Source of the DNA: Dendrolimus kikuchii
Lineage: Eukaryota; Arthropoda; Insecta; Lepidoptera; Lasiocampidae
Reading direction: 5' to 3'
Assembly: GCA_019925095.2 (NCBI GenBank)
Contig: CM034412.1
Span: 13,492,001-13,556,000 of the forward strand
Length of the DNA stretch: 64,000 nucleotides
Positions 32,469 to 43,698 of this stretch are shown piece by piece; position 1 is the first letter of the stretch, and each line of letters opens with the position of its first letter. A program made the position numbers and the translations under genes. The notes under the pieces were generated by a model. The model ran no database searches. It saw only the letters and a list, made by a program, of their open reading frames with translations, and had not been told where the DNA came from.

Positions 32469-32720
32469 TCTATCTATAATTCTAAAACTACCGTGTCTGT
32501 ACATTGCAGGTATTTACAAAAAAACAATTGGATTAGACTATATAAATGACGCAGAACACGATGCAACTTTTTTAGATTTCTTGTCTGTTTGTTCGGGATT
32601 CAATTTCAACGAGGTGTTTGCTGATCGACAGTAAATTTTTGGACTCGAACTCTCCGCTACTTTTTATCTGGGAATCCCGCGGGAATTTTCCCGGGAGCGG
32701 TTGAAGTTGTTCGGGTACCT
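32469..32720 (+). mobile_element. Hel-D copy 4, 3'-truncated
   Basis: It starts TCTATCTATAATTCTAAAAC after A and follows the family to the 'ttttcccgggagcggtt' block. It lies in the intron only 33 bp upstream of the acceptor of the four-TM exon, on the opposite side from Hel-E copy 2. Confidence 0.65.
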
Positions 32721-33134
32721 CGTGTACCTTTTGATGAGCTAAAATTTTCCGTAGGTCACTCAGGTTTTTCATGTCAAATTTTGAATGGCGTCAGTTGATA
32801 ACCTACAGTTCAACTGAGCTACACATATGCTTAAGAAAATGAAGAAACTATGTTGTGATCTAAGATGTGGCTTAAAGGCCTAGCTGCCAAGCCATAAACC
32901 TAAATAAATAAATCTCTGGGTGCGGTATAGATATACGGCACAGTTATTATTTGAGATATAAAATGAATTTTGGGTGGTTATAAAAAAAATAACTACGAAG
33001 GCTAAGGCGGGTGCTCCGCTTCGCTTCGCGCTCGCCTTAACCTTCTAACCTATATTAAAAAAGTTCGTATTTGTTCATAATAAATAAATGTGCCGTGTAT
33101 CTATACCCCACCCAAATCTCTTTCTTCTGTTTAT

Positions 33135-33275
33135 TTTTTTTATGGCAGGAGTTCAGCAGACAGGCAGACGGCCCACTTGATGGAAAACGGTTACCATCGC
33201 CTATGGACATTTGCAACATCAAAGGTGCTACAAATGCACTGCTGCTCTCTTAAGGGAGACTGGAACCTGGTCACG
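33135..33275 (+). repeat. A repeat, 5' half
   Basis: It follows A from the T-rich lead-in to 'aacctggtcac'. Unrelated sequence follows with an open frame to 33481 of unknown nature. Confidence 0.85.
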
Positions 33276-33680
33276 AAATGTGTGTAAGAATTAATGAATT
33301 ACAACTTACAAATGAAAATATCGAGATCATAACTGTGCCTGCTCTTAGAAAACAGCAGAAACAGCAGCTAATCACAGTGGGCAGTTTATTCATGAAAGTC
33401 ATTTTGGATCTGTATTCTTCTTTCTCACTATTTTTCCAAAATTATGTTGTTTTTTTAAGATTTTGTATAAAATATAATTAAATTCGCTTAAACGGATTCA
33501 CTTGATTGATTTCTTTAGTTGTCTTCTTGACAGACGAGTTATTTTTGCTTGTAATTTTTCTTTAGAACAATAAAGTTTGTTGGTATTGTAAAGAGAATTT
33601 ATTTTATTAAAGGCTCAGTATAATACAAAAGAAAGAAAGAAAGAAAAATATTTTATTTAGGACAGAAACTAAGTTAATTC

Positions 33681-34097
33681 GACACAAGCAAGAACTGCGT
33701 GTCCCGGGGATGAATATGCTGCGATGGATGTGTGGAGTGACGCGGAAAGACCGAGTCAGGAACTCCCGCATCCGCGGTAGTCTTCATGTCCGTGACATAG
33801 CAGACAAATTGCAAGAGTGTCGCTTACGTTGGTACGGCCACGTTTTACGGAGACCGGCTAATTATGTGGGGAACAAATGTCTAGCCATGCCGCCTCCGCC
33901 AGGTCCCGGTCGAAGGGGAAGGCCCAAGAAATGTTGGCTTGACGTTGTGAAGGATGACATGCGTACCAATGGTCTCAAAACGGGGGATGCTGAAGACCGC
34001 ACGAAGTGGAGTAGAAAAAGTAGGAAAGCGGACCCTGGGCGTCGGAGTGAACGCTCCGAACGCAACCGGGAATTAACGCTCGGATGATGATGATGAA
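33681..34097 (+). mobile_element. G: RTE-like LINE 3' end with 15-bp target-site duplication
   Basis: AAACTAAGTTAATTC is duplicated at 33666-33680 and 34098-34112. The frame 33710-34087 reads 'MLRWMCGVTRKDRVRN', 'LRWYGHVLRRP', 'GRRGRPKKCWLDVVKDDM' and then a stop and a (GAT)n tail. This is the C-terminal end of an RTE-like LINE polyprotein. The copy is intact over its length and thus fairly young. Confidence 0.85.
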
Positions 34098-34174
34098 AAA
34101 CTAAGTTAATTCAAATAGGAATAAAAAGACAATAGAAACAAAATAAGTCCTAAACTGGACCCAGTCTTATAAAT

Positions 34175-34295
34175 TCCAGATATTACCATCGCCTATGGAC
34201 CTTTTTGTAACACCAAAAGTGCTACCAATGTGCTGCTGCTCTCTAAACGGAGATTGGAACCTGGACACTAATACCGAACACAACTCAAGGTTTTG
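34175..34295 (+). repeat. A repeat fragment
   Basis: 'taccatcgcctatggac' to 'cacaactcaaggtttt', truncated at both ends. Confidence 0.75.
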
Positions 34296-34329
34296 TGTTG
34301 TTTCCTTTTAATTAAATTAAATTACATGC

Positions 34330-34737
34330 ATACATAACTTCACGCCAGTTCCCTTGCGGGGTAGGCACGAGCAACAGAGCGCCATTTAGGTTTATTCTTA
34401 CACACCTCACTTGCCTCTTTGACATTCATAACTCTTGTCATGCAAGCTCGTCTGTTCTTAAGGCTCCTGACATCACCTTCTGCTAGTACACGATCAATTT
34501 GATCATGGAAGGTGTGTCGTGGCCTTCCACGACTTCTGCATCCATCCACGTTTGCATTGTATATCTGTTTAGTCATTCTTTCATCATGCATTCTTTCCAC
34601 ATGCCCGAACCACCGGAGCATTCCTTTCATTACCTTCACCCCGACACTCTCTTTCAGACCAACTCTCTTTCTTACTTCTGTATTACGAACGCGGTCCGCG
34701 AGCGTCACTCCGCAGATTTTGCGCAGTGCTCGCAATT
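34330..34737 (-). mobile_element. B LINE 3' end with intact frame
   Basis: The minus-strand frame 34340-34744 covers 'RALRKICGVTLADRVRN' to 'RAYPARELA'. The tail is short (ATGCATAC). The ends have only AT-rich, ambiguous duplications. Confidence 0.85.
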
Positions 34738-34817
34738 TGACCACTGTTAAATTAATTTCAAATAATAAATTACGATATTAAAAATATGTATTTTTCTAAA
34801 AACATATAATCGAATAC

Positions 34818-35000
34818 AATGCAAGAAAACTTAACTTATTTGTATTGTATTCTACTCATAATCCCTCAAGACTATAAGTAGAATACTGAGCCCAGATCAC
34901 CGTCTTCTTTGGGTAAGGTGCCCAGAAGGCTGGCTACGTTTCCTCGCTGGATCGCCATACTGATGCGTTGGCCGAGGTAAGCACCAGCCCTCTGATCAGA
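34818..35000 (-). mobile_element. J LINE 3' end, inverted
   Basis: Reverse complement of the last ~35 codons and 3' UTR of J (1985-2463), including 'gagtagaatacaatac' and the sequence before its stop. Confidence 0.7.
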
Positions 35001-35552
35001 TTAAAATTACGATTAAATTTAGATAATTATAATGACGATAATTTATAGTATATGCATTAGATGATTTACAGAACGGCACTATCACGAAGCCTGGAACAAT
35101 GAAGTGTGACAATGATGGCATGTGAAAGTTATTGTCAAAAATGAACAACTTGATGGGCGTGCAAACGACAAAAGTAAAATATATCGTTGAACAGGGTATA
35201 GAACTATATTTAGTTTTTCCCTCACTCGATAATCCCATCTAAAATCAAGTACAAGCTCGTAACAAGCAATCTGCAACTTTTGTATAATTAGACAAGCTCC
35301 TTCATACTTCGAATAACAAAGATCAAAATCTTATTAAACCGGGCGAAATTAATACAAACTTTGGTCATAAACATCAAAGTTAAATCAACAATAAAATTAC
35401 AACATCATAAAGTTTCAAATTAAAGTGTTTTTAAGGGTATTATTTAAATTGACTTTGATTAAAAGCAAAGTAATGAAGGTAAATTAAAACAAGGTGAAGT
35501 TATTTTGGTCAAAGAGGTGCACTGATTAGAGGAGAATAAATTTACTTACTCG

Positions 35553-35640
35553 TCGCTTCCACCGAAAGTGACATCTCGCTCCCGGCCATGGTTCAGTCCA
35601 TAGACGGGAGATCCACAGGATGGGACGCCGTCTCCCCCTT
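35553..35640 (-). other. Candidate minus-strand coding exon
   Basis: It is followed on the minus strand by a consensus donor GTAAGT and contains ATG in good context ('accatggcc', 35585-35593 reversed). Two frames are open: one from the ATG ('MAGSEMSLSVEAT') and one through 'GSPVYGLNHGRERDVTFGGSD'. Exit phases do not match the phase-0 entry of the four-TM exon at 32435, so I cannot link them. It may belong to another transcript. Confidence 0.25.
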
Positions 35641-35649
35641 TTGCGATAA

Positions 35650-35730
35650 ATGTCAGAAAACAACTTAAGATTGTTACGGCGCCATACTCTAGACATGGAG
35701 TGGTAGCCATCTTAGGTAGGAAACCCTAAA
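35650..35730 (+). repeat. A repeat remnant
   Basis: 'acaacttaagattgttacgg' and 'tactctagac...tggtagccatc' survive from the middle of A. Confidence 0.5.
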
Positions 35731-35934
35731 AAGAGGCAGACGCAGAACCTGAAGTTATGAGTTATTATTTAGAGGTATAAATCTTAAGATTGACCACGTA
35801 TATTGCGCCAGCACGCACCTAAATTCATAATATCAAGGTCTTAGTAAATTCAAAATTATACTTGCTTGCTGTATCACAGACAAGCGGTTCTCCCGCTATG
35901 TTTATCGGCACTAAGGTCGCGCTCAAGAAATTTA

Positions 35935-36275
35935 CTTTCCGCAAATCCACACGCTGGATATAGACAGGCGGTACCACCTGTCAGCTAACCAAGATTCTTG
36001 CCGGCGGGCGGCCCCAGTTCGTCTACGATCACGCAAGCACCGCACGCGCATCGTTAAGTGCCACGCTAGAACGCATTTTTTGTATCTAAGATCCCGCTCC
36101 TGTTGGTAGTATGTAAATTTTTTGACCAATTAAATAGACGCTAATTCTGAAGAGTCCAGAGGTACGAGGATTGGGGATCCGCAGTTGAGTGCTGCTTTAA
36201 TTCTAGCCGACTGTGGATTTTTCCCTCCTTCCACCACCAACAACATTTTACTTTTGCCACCCGCACCAGCAAAAC
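35935..36275 (+). repeat. U repeat copy 1
   Basis: Colinear with 38565-38855: 'ccgcaaatcc', 'ctggata.agacaggtggtaccacctgtc', 'cccgct.ctgttggt', 'gaggattgggga', then 'ctgtggatttt' and 'gccacccgcacca'. Class unknown. A Q fragment follows (36285-36310). Confidence 0.6.
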
Positions 36276-36629
36276 TATTTTACCCGATTTCAAAAAAAGG
36301 AGGAGGTTCACTTGGTAGAGTCATGCTATTTTGATTTCAGTTCTATGGGCCGACTCGATCGGTTTAATACAAAGTTCTCACAGAATATCGGCGTGGAATA
36401 CAGACTGTTCTTTTATATAGTTTGCTTTCGTACAAATGTATTATTCTAAAAAACGGTAACTAGTCTTTATCTCACGCCAGTGTTACCTCAAGAGTTACAC
36501 GAGCGATACTACGCCTTTATTCCATATCCCCTATCTCAATACTTCTGTCTCATTCGGTAACCACTTTCTATCAGCTGGTTCATCTGTTTGCCAGCTTTGT
36601 AATAGTAGATTTAAAAATATACAAGTTTT

Positions 36630-36937
36630 TTTATTGCAGGAGTTCAGCAGACAGGCAGACGGCCCACTTGATGGAAAGCGGTTACCATCGCCTATAGACA
36701 TTTGCAACACCAAAGGTGCTACAATTGCGCTGCTGCTCTCTTAAGGGAGACTGGAACTCTTGTCACTAATACCGGATCACAACTCAAGGTTGTTATGGTG
36801 GCATACTCTAGACCAGGGGTGGTAGCCTTCCAAGCAGGTAAATACCCTACCACCTGGCTGTGGGTTGTTTTGTCGCATCTTACGACAGGTCGACCGGTCG
36901 CAGGAAATTGTATTCTTTCTCCGTTCCTGCACGGATA
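36630..36937 (+). repeat. A repeat, full length
   Basis: Complete from the T-rich lead-in and 'gcaggagttcagcagacagg' to 'cctgcacggata'. A 2-bp insertion follows 'ctggaac'. Confidence 0.9.
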
Positions 36938-38054
36938 AGTAAAGAAATAAAAGAGCAAAATAAGGCACTGAAAATCTTGTTCGTCGAAAACAGCCTTATA
37001 CCCGAATAATATCAGCCTTTAGGACTCGAAACCCGAAAAGAAGTAAAGAATACCTTTGGGTGTACAGTCGCCCGTCTGCTGTGACCCCGTCCTTCCCTCG
37101 GGCACGATTATCCGTCAATTTACATCGAAATAGCTCGTAACTAGTTCCAACACTTCTATTAATAATTGCCATACACGAAACCTCACTTTTATCGCAAGTA
37201 TACTATATCATATTATGTATGAAACATTTTATTGTAGCATATCTGCTAGCATTGGACGGATGGATGGACAAATGATGATTTTATATACTTATAATAATAT
37301 TTGTTCCAAGTAGCGCCATCTATAATTGTACTATTTTAATATTTGCGGGTAGTTGTGTTTACTAATTGGATATAAAATCGAGCGGACATAGTGACGAAAG
37401 ATCAGTCTCACCTTGACTTTGGTCGGATATACCTCATAGTAATTCTCTAGGGTGGCTATTTATTGTGCGAGAATCGTAACTTATAATTAATTGTATTTTA
37501 GATCGGTGGTATTCGTTCTAAATTCAAATAAAACAGTCCAGAAAGTTCTAGGTGTTTCGTTACATAAATCTCGCACTAACAAACAATACATACTAACTGC
37601 CACTTTGTGTCGAGTTTCAATTAAACCTAGTAGTTTTCACATGATACTCTATTAGGCAGATAAACAGACGGACAGACAGACAAACATTCTAAAATTTGAA
37701 TTTTCGGATTCTGCTGGTGAAAATTAGCACCTCTGTATTTTTTTCACATTACAAACTTTAATTTTAAATTCTGCATCAACTATGTACACAAAGTGCAACA
37801 TTTTACTACATTTTGGACGATTTACGTTTATAAATGTATTCAATTATTAAACGTTTACTTAAGCGTGGCACAGGTGTCTTGGATTTTACGATAAGTAAAG
37901 TTTCTAAACAACAATCATTACAAATTTAATTAAGTATTATAGCAGCGGTGACAATATTCTGCTTGCAAATGAACCGCTACCGCTATTTCGAGACGAAAGG
38001 AATTACTTATCTCTCCTGTAAAAATAAGGAATAAACAAATTTGGTTTGTTTTCA
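36938..38054. other. No gene assigned
   Basis: Sequence between the two four-TM genes, AT-rich, with phrases of diffuse insect repeats ('gacggacagacagacaaaca' near 37670). I see no splice-flanked coding exon, although the 5' exons of both genes may lie in this interval. Confidence 0.35.
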
Positions 38055-38505
38055 GTTCTTCTCTTCTTCTTCAGCCAGTCTCAGTCCACTGTTGGACGTA
38101 CTCCCCAAATACGCGCCACATATCCCGGTCTCCCGTCTTCCTCATACAGCCCGTGCCGGCGACCTTACGCAGGTCGTCAGTACTGGGCTAGCGGGCGTCC
38201 TATGCTATATTTGCCGAGACGTGGTCTCCACTCCAGGACTCGTTTGTTCCATCGGCCGTCGGGCCTGCGACAGACGTGACCAGCCCACTGCTACTTCAAC
38301 TTGCTAATTTTGCGAGCTATGTCGGTTACCTTCGTTCTTTTACGGATGTCCTCATTTCTGATTTTATCCATAAGAGAAACACCTAACATAGCTCGCTCCA
38401 TAGCCCGTTGGGCGACTTTGAATTTGTGGACCAGTCCCACTGTCAGTGTCCATGTCTCGGCACCGTATGTCATGATGGGTAGGACGCACTGCTCGAAGGT
38501 TTTCA
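38055..38505 (-). pseudogene. RTE-type LINE C-terminus, degenerate
   Basis: The minus-strand frame reads 'MTYGAETWTLTVGLVHKF', 'AQRAMERAMLGVSLMDKIRN' and 'VTDIARKISKLK', then a stop where the family normally has W, then 'QWAGHVCRRPDGRWNKRVLE', and after a frameshift 'WRVFGEYVQQWTETG' and stop. A (GAA)n tail ends near 38055. I recall this arrangement from insect endonuclease/reverse transcriptase LINEs. It is distinct from B and G. Confidence 0.8.
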
Positions 38506-38564
38506 GTTAACAAACATTATCTTACAGCATGGGTAATGGTTAGGCGCCTTATATACCTTTCCTC

Positions 38565-38855
38565 TCCTTTCCGCAAATCCGCTGGATAGAGACAGGTGGT
38601 GCCACCTGTCGGCTGGCCACATTTCGTGACGGCGCGCAACCCAGTACGAGTGCAACTATAGAACGCTTTTTTTTACTTATAAACCCGCTTCTGTTGGTGT
38701 GAACACACGCTAATTCTGAAAAACGTGCTGAGGAGTCTAAGGAACGATGATTGGGGATTGTCAGGTGAGTGCCGCATACATTCTAGCCGGCTGTGGATTT
38801 TGCCTCCTTCCACCACCCACAAATTCTATCTTTGCCACCCGCACCACCAGATAAT
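38565..38855 (+). repeat. U repeat copy 2
   Basis: Same order of blocks as 35935-36275, with about 40 bp of indels. Confidence 0.6.
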
Positions 38856-39204
38856 ATGAAAACACCAAGAGGAAAGATGCTAATGTCGCCTCCTCTGCTG
38901 TTAACCTCTTACAGAAGTCAGTGTAAGATAGTAAGGTTCCAGCTGTATTCTTACGGTAAGTATTGAAGAGTTTTATACCATTACCATCTCTTCCTAGTCA
39001 CACAATACTCATCTCTCCTTCTAAGACTCTGAAAGTACAACTATGCTTTTCTTTACCCGCCTTTCTTACCATACAGAATTACGATGGTCAAATACAGAGG
39101 TTGTGGTAAATCAAATTTACAAGTTTTTATTCAAATGAAGGACACTGGAGAACAGTTTTTGAAGGTCATATAAGCCAAAATTTAAATTTACTTCCTCTTC
39201 TCTG

Positions 39205-39290
39205 TACACCGCTTCGCAACGTGTTATTGCTGTTAATGAGAAGAAGCGGCAAGAAACTCCCCAGCAACACGTCTAGCTTAATATTGTTTT
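39205..39290 (+). repeat. 'acaccgcttcgcaacgtgtt' dispersed repeat
   Basis: The least degraded copy of the block also seen at 4258-4345, ending 'ccagcaacacgtctagc'. Confidence 0.5.
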
Positions 39291-39309
39291 TCTTTATATT
39301 TCTTACTTT

Positions 39310-39565
39310 CATACATATATAACTTCACGCCAGTTCCCTTGCGGGGTAGGCACGAACAACAGAGCGCCATTCAGGCTTATTCTTACACACCTCACTTGCT
39401 TCTTTGACATTCATAACTCTTGTCATGCACACTGGTCTGTTCTTAAGGCTCCTGACATCACCTTCTGCTAGTACACGATCAATTTGATCATGGAAGGTGT
39501 GTCGTGGCCTTCCACGACTTCTGCATCCATCCACTTTTGCATTGTATATCTGTTTAGTCATTCTT
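39310..39565 (-). mobile_element. B LINE 3' end
   Basis: B C-terminal frame and a short tail. The 5' end stops at 'ctgtttagtcattcttt'. No clear duplication. Confidence 0.85.
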
Positions 39566-40301
39566 TTAAGGCCGGGTTTTGTTCGCTGGCCTTTTTTTCC
39601 CCTACTTTGGCCAACAAAGTTCAAATAACAATGTACTCAGTGAAAAACGAGAGAAAGTCTCAGTACTTAGCTGTTAACGCTTCAGGTAGATGTTTGAGGA
39701 TTTCTTTTAAAAGCTAAGGTAAATACTTACTTGGTATTTTATAATGAAAGTCAGGTCGTGTATTGACTTCGCTGTAATTACCCCTTAGATGCAACGTTAT
39801 CTAGTATATATTAATGTAGTAAATTCGTTTTGTGCTCACATCCTAGTATTTATTCAAAAATAAGCTTTTTTAAAAAGGATTTTAAATACCAGCTTTTGAG
39901 ATCCTGGATATCATGTAGCAGCAGAGTGCTAGCTAAGACAAGTAAAACGAGCCGAAACACGACGGGTCTATCTTGTTTAGTACAGGAGTTCCTATGGCCA
40001 CCTTCCGACTCCATCATCAGATCAGCTCCATGGTACCATATTATTGCATTTGCGTGCAAAATTTCAACTCAATCGGAAATCGGGAAGATGGTCAAATATA
40101 ACTTGCAAGATTCCACCCGCACTTACATACATACATACATCCATTGCAAGTTAATAAAAAGCTTGTAAAAACACATCATGTGATGTGTCAATGGTGTTTA
40201 TATGATTTTGATGGTTTGATGTGGTTTGGCGTAAAGATGTACTCTGTGTAGTTTGGTGGAAACTGAATAGTTTTAGATATATATAGATTACAATAGATAC
40301 A

Positions 40302-40542
40302 ATGCAAAAGTGGATGGATGCAGAAGTCGTGGAAGGCCACGACACACCTTCCATGATCAAATTGATCGTATACTAGCAGAAGGTGATGTCAGAAGCCTTA
40401 AGAACAGACGAGCTTGCATGACAAGAGTTATGAATGTCAAAGAGGCAAGTGAGGTGTGTAAGAATAAGCCTAAATGGCACTCTGTTGTTCGTGCCTACCC
40501 CGCAAGGGAACTGGCGTGAAGTTATGTATGTATGTATGTATG
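40302..40542 (+). mobile_element. B LINE 3' end with 13-bp target-site duplication
   Basis: TACAATAGATACA occurs at 40289-40301 and 40543-40555. The frame from 'VDGCRSRGRPRHTFHDQ' to the stop is intact, followed by a (GTAT)n tail. It lies immediately 5' of an L2/CR1-like LINE fragment. Confidence 0.9.
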
Positions 40543-40555
40543 TACAATAGATACA

Positions 40556-40775
40556 TCATCCATCATTGGACAACCAGACGCACTGACACGCGGCACAGCT
40601 ATATGGTGGACATACCACCTACACGAACAAAGCGATTTGAGTCCATCCTCATGATGCGCACTGCAAAGGAGTGGAACTCACTGCTGGAGTCTGTTTTTCC
40701 CGAAACCTACAACCTGGGTGTCTTCAAGTCTCGTCTGAATAGGTACCTTCCAGGTAAGCGTACTCGATCTTAGAT
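40556..40775 (+). mobile_element. L2/CR1-like LINE C-terminal fragment
   Basis: The frame reads 'TRHSYMVDIPPTRTKRFES', 'RTAKEWNSLLESVFPETYN' and 'GVFKSRLNRYLPGKR', then stop (40771-40773). I recall the W-N-L-P-x-S-V-F pattern and the KxRLNRYL end from C-termini of CR1/L2-type reverse transcriptase proteins. It is in the intron region upstream of the plus four-TM gene. Confidence 0.7.
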
Positions 40776-40977
40776 CATCCATCTCCGCTCAAAATCCAAC
40801 GAGATAATGGTCAAACGCGAACCTATACAGTAATAAAAAAAAAACATCTTTTGCCTACTGTAAAAAAAGTATAATATGTGTCAAATGTAGCAATAAATAT
40901 TGTAGGTATAACCTTAAAATTATTAACGTTTTGATAATTATACTAAATTATGAGCTAAAAATACTCATTAATAATCA

Positions 40978-41375
40978 TTGATGTTTTTGATGAAATTTAT
41001 TCAAAATGTGCGAAATATTTCCTGAAGTCTCAAATTGCTGTATGTGCCTTACTTTACGTATTGGCATGCTTTGTATTTCAATTCTTGCTGTAGTAAGTTT
41101 CTTGAATTTGTTCTTTATTCTAGACATAATTATATTCTCGATAGTAACTAGTGTACTTTCTTTACTTTCTGTTTGGTAATCATTAATCCCGTCTCGCATT
41201 AATACACCTTTTTACCCAACTGCAACGTCTTCTGTATTATCTGCATTGGCTTTCTTGTACTGCTCATGTTTTTAGAGTTCATATCACATTTATATTTCTG
41301 TGTTTCTTTATTCCGCATTAATTTGTAAATACCTGAACTACAGATCCTAAGTTTTTTGAGACGAGCAACACGTAG
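40978..41375 (-). pseudogene. Frameshifted coding-like remnant, unidentified
   Basis: On the minus strand one frame reads 'VARLKKLRICSSGIYKLMRN' and 'MSSTRKPMQIIQKTLQLGKK' and stops near 41205. A second frame continues 'RDGINDYQTESKES', 'TIENIIMSRIKNKFKKL' and 'SMPIRKVRHIQQF' to a stop at about 40975. The two parts have similar charged, low-complexity-free composition, as from one protein broken by a frameshift. I do not recognise it. It could be a processed pseudogene or a transposase remnant. Confidence 0.4.
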
Positions 41376-41521
41376 GTTTTTCCTCAGTAGTTACCAACAC
41401 TCGTAAACAAAGTATTATTAATACATCCACGTCTATGAAAACAGTTGTATTTCAATTCTCATAAACCAAATCTTCAAAGAATCGAAATTATTATATTCTA
41501 ATATATTTTATTTTTAATTAG

Positions 41522-41606
41522 GTATCAGGAGCAATAACACTGAGTGTTGTAGAAAAAACATCAAACACAAGCTTCGACAATTTGAAGAATGTCACCAATA
41601 TTAGAG
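41522..41606 (+). CDS. Four-TM protein gene 2 (plus): extracellular loop exon
   Basis: Acceptor 'tttttaattag' (ending 41521) and donor GTAGTT. It has 28 codons plus one base, entering in phase 0 and leaving in phase 1. It starts VSGAITLSVVEK and carries two potential N-glycosylation sites (NTS, NVT), which fits an extracellular loop after TM1. The split codon with the next exon gives Asp. It aligns with the first half of minus-strand exon 32262-32435. The upstream exon with TM1 was not found. Confidence 0.65.
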
Positions 41607-42260
41607 GTAGTTATGTTTGTTTTATGTAACTACAACATTTTTTTGTTGAAGCTGATGTAGGTGTAGGAGGTCGGGATCTTGGACTGCCGGACTTTAAACC
41701 ATCCCAGTATTTGTCTTCATCAGTCAAACAAGAATCGTAGGACAATAGCATTGTCTATTACTGAAAGGCGGACAAGAACTCAGTGACCAAGCAATTGAAA
41801 CTCAGCGCAACTAAACCAAAGCTGCAAAAAAGTCTGTCACAAGGCCAGCGTTCACCATATTAGGGACATACACCAAAAATCTTCAACTTCCACTCGAATA
41901 AGGTGGGCGTGGAATACCTGCACTCTCCTTTCTAAGCTCTTTTGGTGCGGATAACGGATTTGTTGGTATGAAAATTAGTGACTTCGAAGGTGGCCGGGTG
42001 CAATCACCTGCTTCTCCATATTCTGGTCAAATGCTGACGAAACCAAAGTTACAAATTCCAATGTCTCTTCAGTCCTGTCATATCTTGATGCCCGAATCAC
42101 ATGCTGTAGGATATTGCTCCGGCGCCGACCTATATCATATAATTACAATATGGGCAAAAACAGTATTACTCTTTTGATTGTTACAAGGAAACTAGTCGTT
42201 TCAAATACATACCAGATCGAAACATTGTTTTGATCGCGTATTTATAATAATAAATTGCAT
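41607..42260. other. Intron sequence of four-TM gene 2
   Basis: GC-moderate, non-repetitive at this window's scale. The open frame 41968-42177 has no motif. It is interpreted as intron between exons 41606 and 43072. Confidence 0.45.
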
Positions 42261-42273
42261 TATAATCTCAAGA

Positions 42274-42443
42274 CTAGCGGAGGGTGATGTCAGGAGCCTT
42301 AAGAACAGACGAGCGTGTATGACAAGAGTTATGAATGTCAAAGAAGCAAGTGAGGTGTGTAAGAATGGGCCTAAATGGCGCTCTGTGGTTTGTGCCTACT
42401 CCGCAAGGGAACTGGCGTGAAGTTATGTAAGTATGTATGTATG
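42274..42443 (+). mobile_element. B LINE 3' end with 13-bp target-site duplication
   Basis: TATAATCTCAAGA occurs at 42261-42273 and 42444-42456. Only ~145 bp of B plus the tail are present. It lies in an intron of four-TM gene 2. Confidence 0.9.
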
Positions 42444-42584
42444 TATAATCTCAAGAGCAGGCTGTGCCGTGCCATTCTGTTGTCGAGTAGGTGAGATATT
42501 CTTTTTGGACATTCCTCCACAAGAGGAGTAAATGTGTGGGACAAAAGTATGATTATGCCACCTCTACCTAGTTTTGACTAATGC

Positions 42585-42912
42585 TGCGATGAATGTGTGG
42601 AGTCCCGCGGAAAGATCGCATCAGGAACTCCCGTATCAGCTACAGTCTTCATATTCGTTACATAGCAGGCAAACGGCAAGAGAGTCGCTTACGATGGTAT
42701 GCCACGTTTTACAAAGGCCAATTATGTGGGGAATAAATATCTAACCATGCCACCTCCGCCAGATCCCGGTCAAAGAGGAAGGTCCAAGAAATGTTGGCTT
42801 GACGTTTTGAAGGATGAAATGCGAAATTTAGAAGAAAAAGTAGGAAAACGGAACCCGGGATTCGAAGCAAACGCTCTTGACACATCCAGGATTTAACGCT
42901 CGGATGATGAAG
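42585..42912 (+). mobile_element. G: RTE-like LINE 3' end, degenerate
   Basis: Colinear with 33700-34097 but with frameshifts and a deletion in the middle. It ends 'cgctcggatgatgaaga'. It is an older copy than the one at 33.7 kb. Confidence 0.75.
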
Positions 42913-43071
42913 ATTATGGGCTTGGCCAAGTACAATATTTGATGTCGTAAGAAATTATAATGTTTGCCTATGGTTTTAACAGAGACCGGATAGTGGGAAA
43001 GAAAAGCAGGAAATTGGGCACCGTATTTGGGACCGGAGGATGACCGTTCAATTTTTGATCATTTCTTTCAG

Positions 43072-43181
43072 ATGCAAGCAAAGCTTATTCCAGTCTTGGT
43101 TCCTTGATACAGTCAGCGATTACTTTCATGTCTGTATGTTTTATGTTAGTTGGAGTTATATTGCTTCTGTCTACCCTGGCC
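43072..43181 (+). CDS. Four-TM protein gene 2 (plus): TM2 exon
   Basis: Acceptor 'atttctttcag' and donor GTAAGT. Two bases plus 36 codons, leaving in phase 0. It reads 'ASKAYSSLGSLIQS', then a membrane segment (about residues 15-35, 'AITFMSVCFMLVGVILLL') and ends STLA. It aligns with the second half of minus exon 32262-32435, which has the same phase-0 exit. Confidence 0.75.
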
Positions 43182-43397
43182 GTAAGTATAGACTATATAA
43201 ATAAAAATGTACAGTATATAAGTAAGAAGAGTGTTATAAACACTTGATATCTAGGACAGACTCTGTGCAATCCTGGTTCACGGCTTCCCTGGTTCGAGTA
43301 ATTGTTTAGTGGACTGTGAGTTATATTTAAGAGAATATATGAGAGTGAGAGGTATGCCAAATCCTGCAAAAAAACCAATGGGTTAATAAGCACTATC

Positions 43398-43698
43398 CGT
43401 GCAGGAACGGAGAAAGAATACAATTTCCTGCGGCCGGGCGGCCTGTCGTAAGAGGCGACTTAACAACCCACAGCCAGGTGGTAGGGCATTTGCCCGACTG
43501 GATGGCTACCACCCCTGGTCTAAAGTCTGTCGCCATAACAACCTTGAGTTGTGTTCCGGCATTAGTGACCAGGTCCCAGTTTCCCTTAAGAGAGCAGCAG
43601 CGCATTTGTAGCAACTTTGCTGTTGCAAATGTCCATAGGCAATGGTAACCGCTTTCCATCGAGTGGGCCGTTTGCCTGTCTGCTGATCTCCTGCAATA
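43398..43698 (-). repeat. A repeat, full length
   Basis: Complete inverted A copy in an intron of four-TM gene 2. A possible 5-6 bp duplication (AGCAC) lies at the ends, the only weak hint of a target-site duplication for this family. Confidence 0.9.

Noticed and set aside
33278..33481. Plus-strand frame after a truncated A repeat
   Set aside because: It has no acceptor, domain or repeat partner; the start lies inside the A remnant. Left unassigned.
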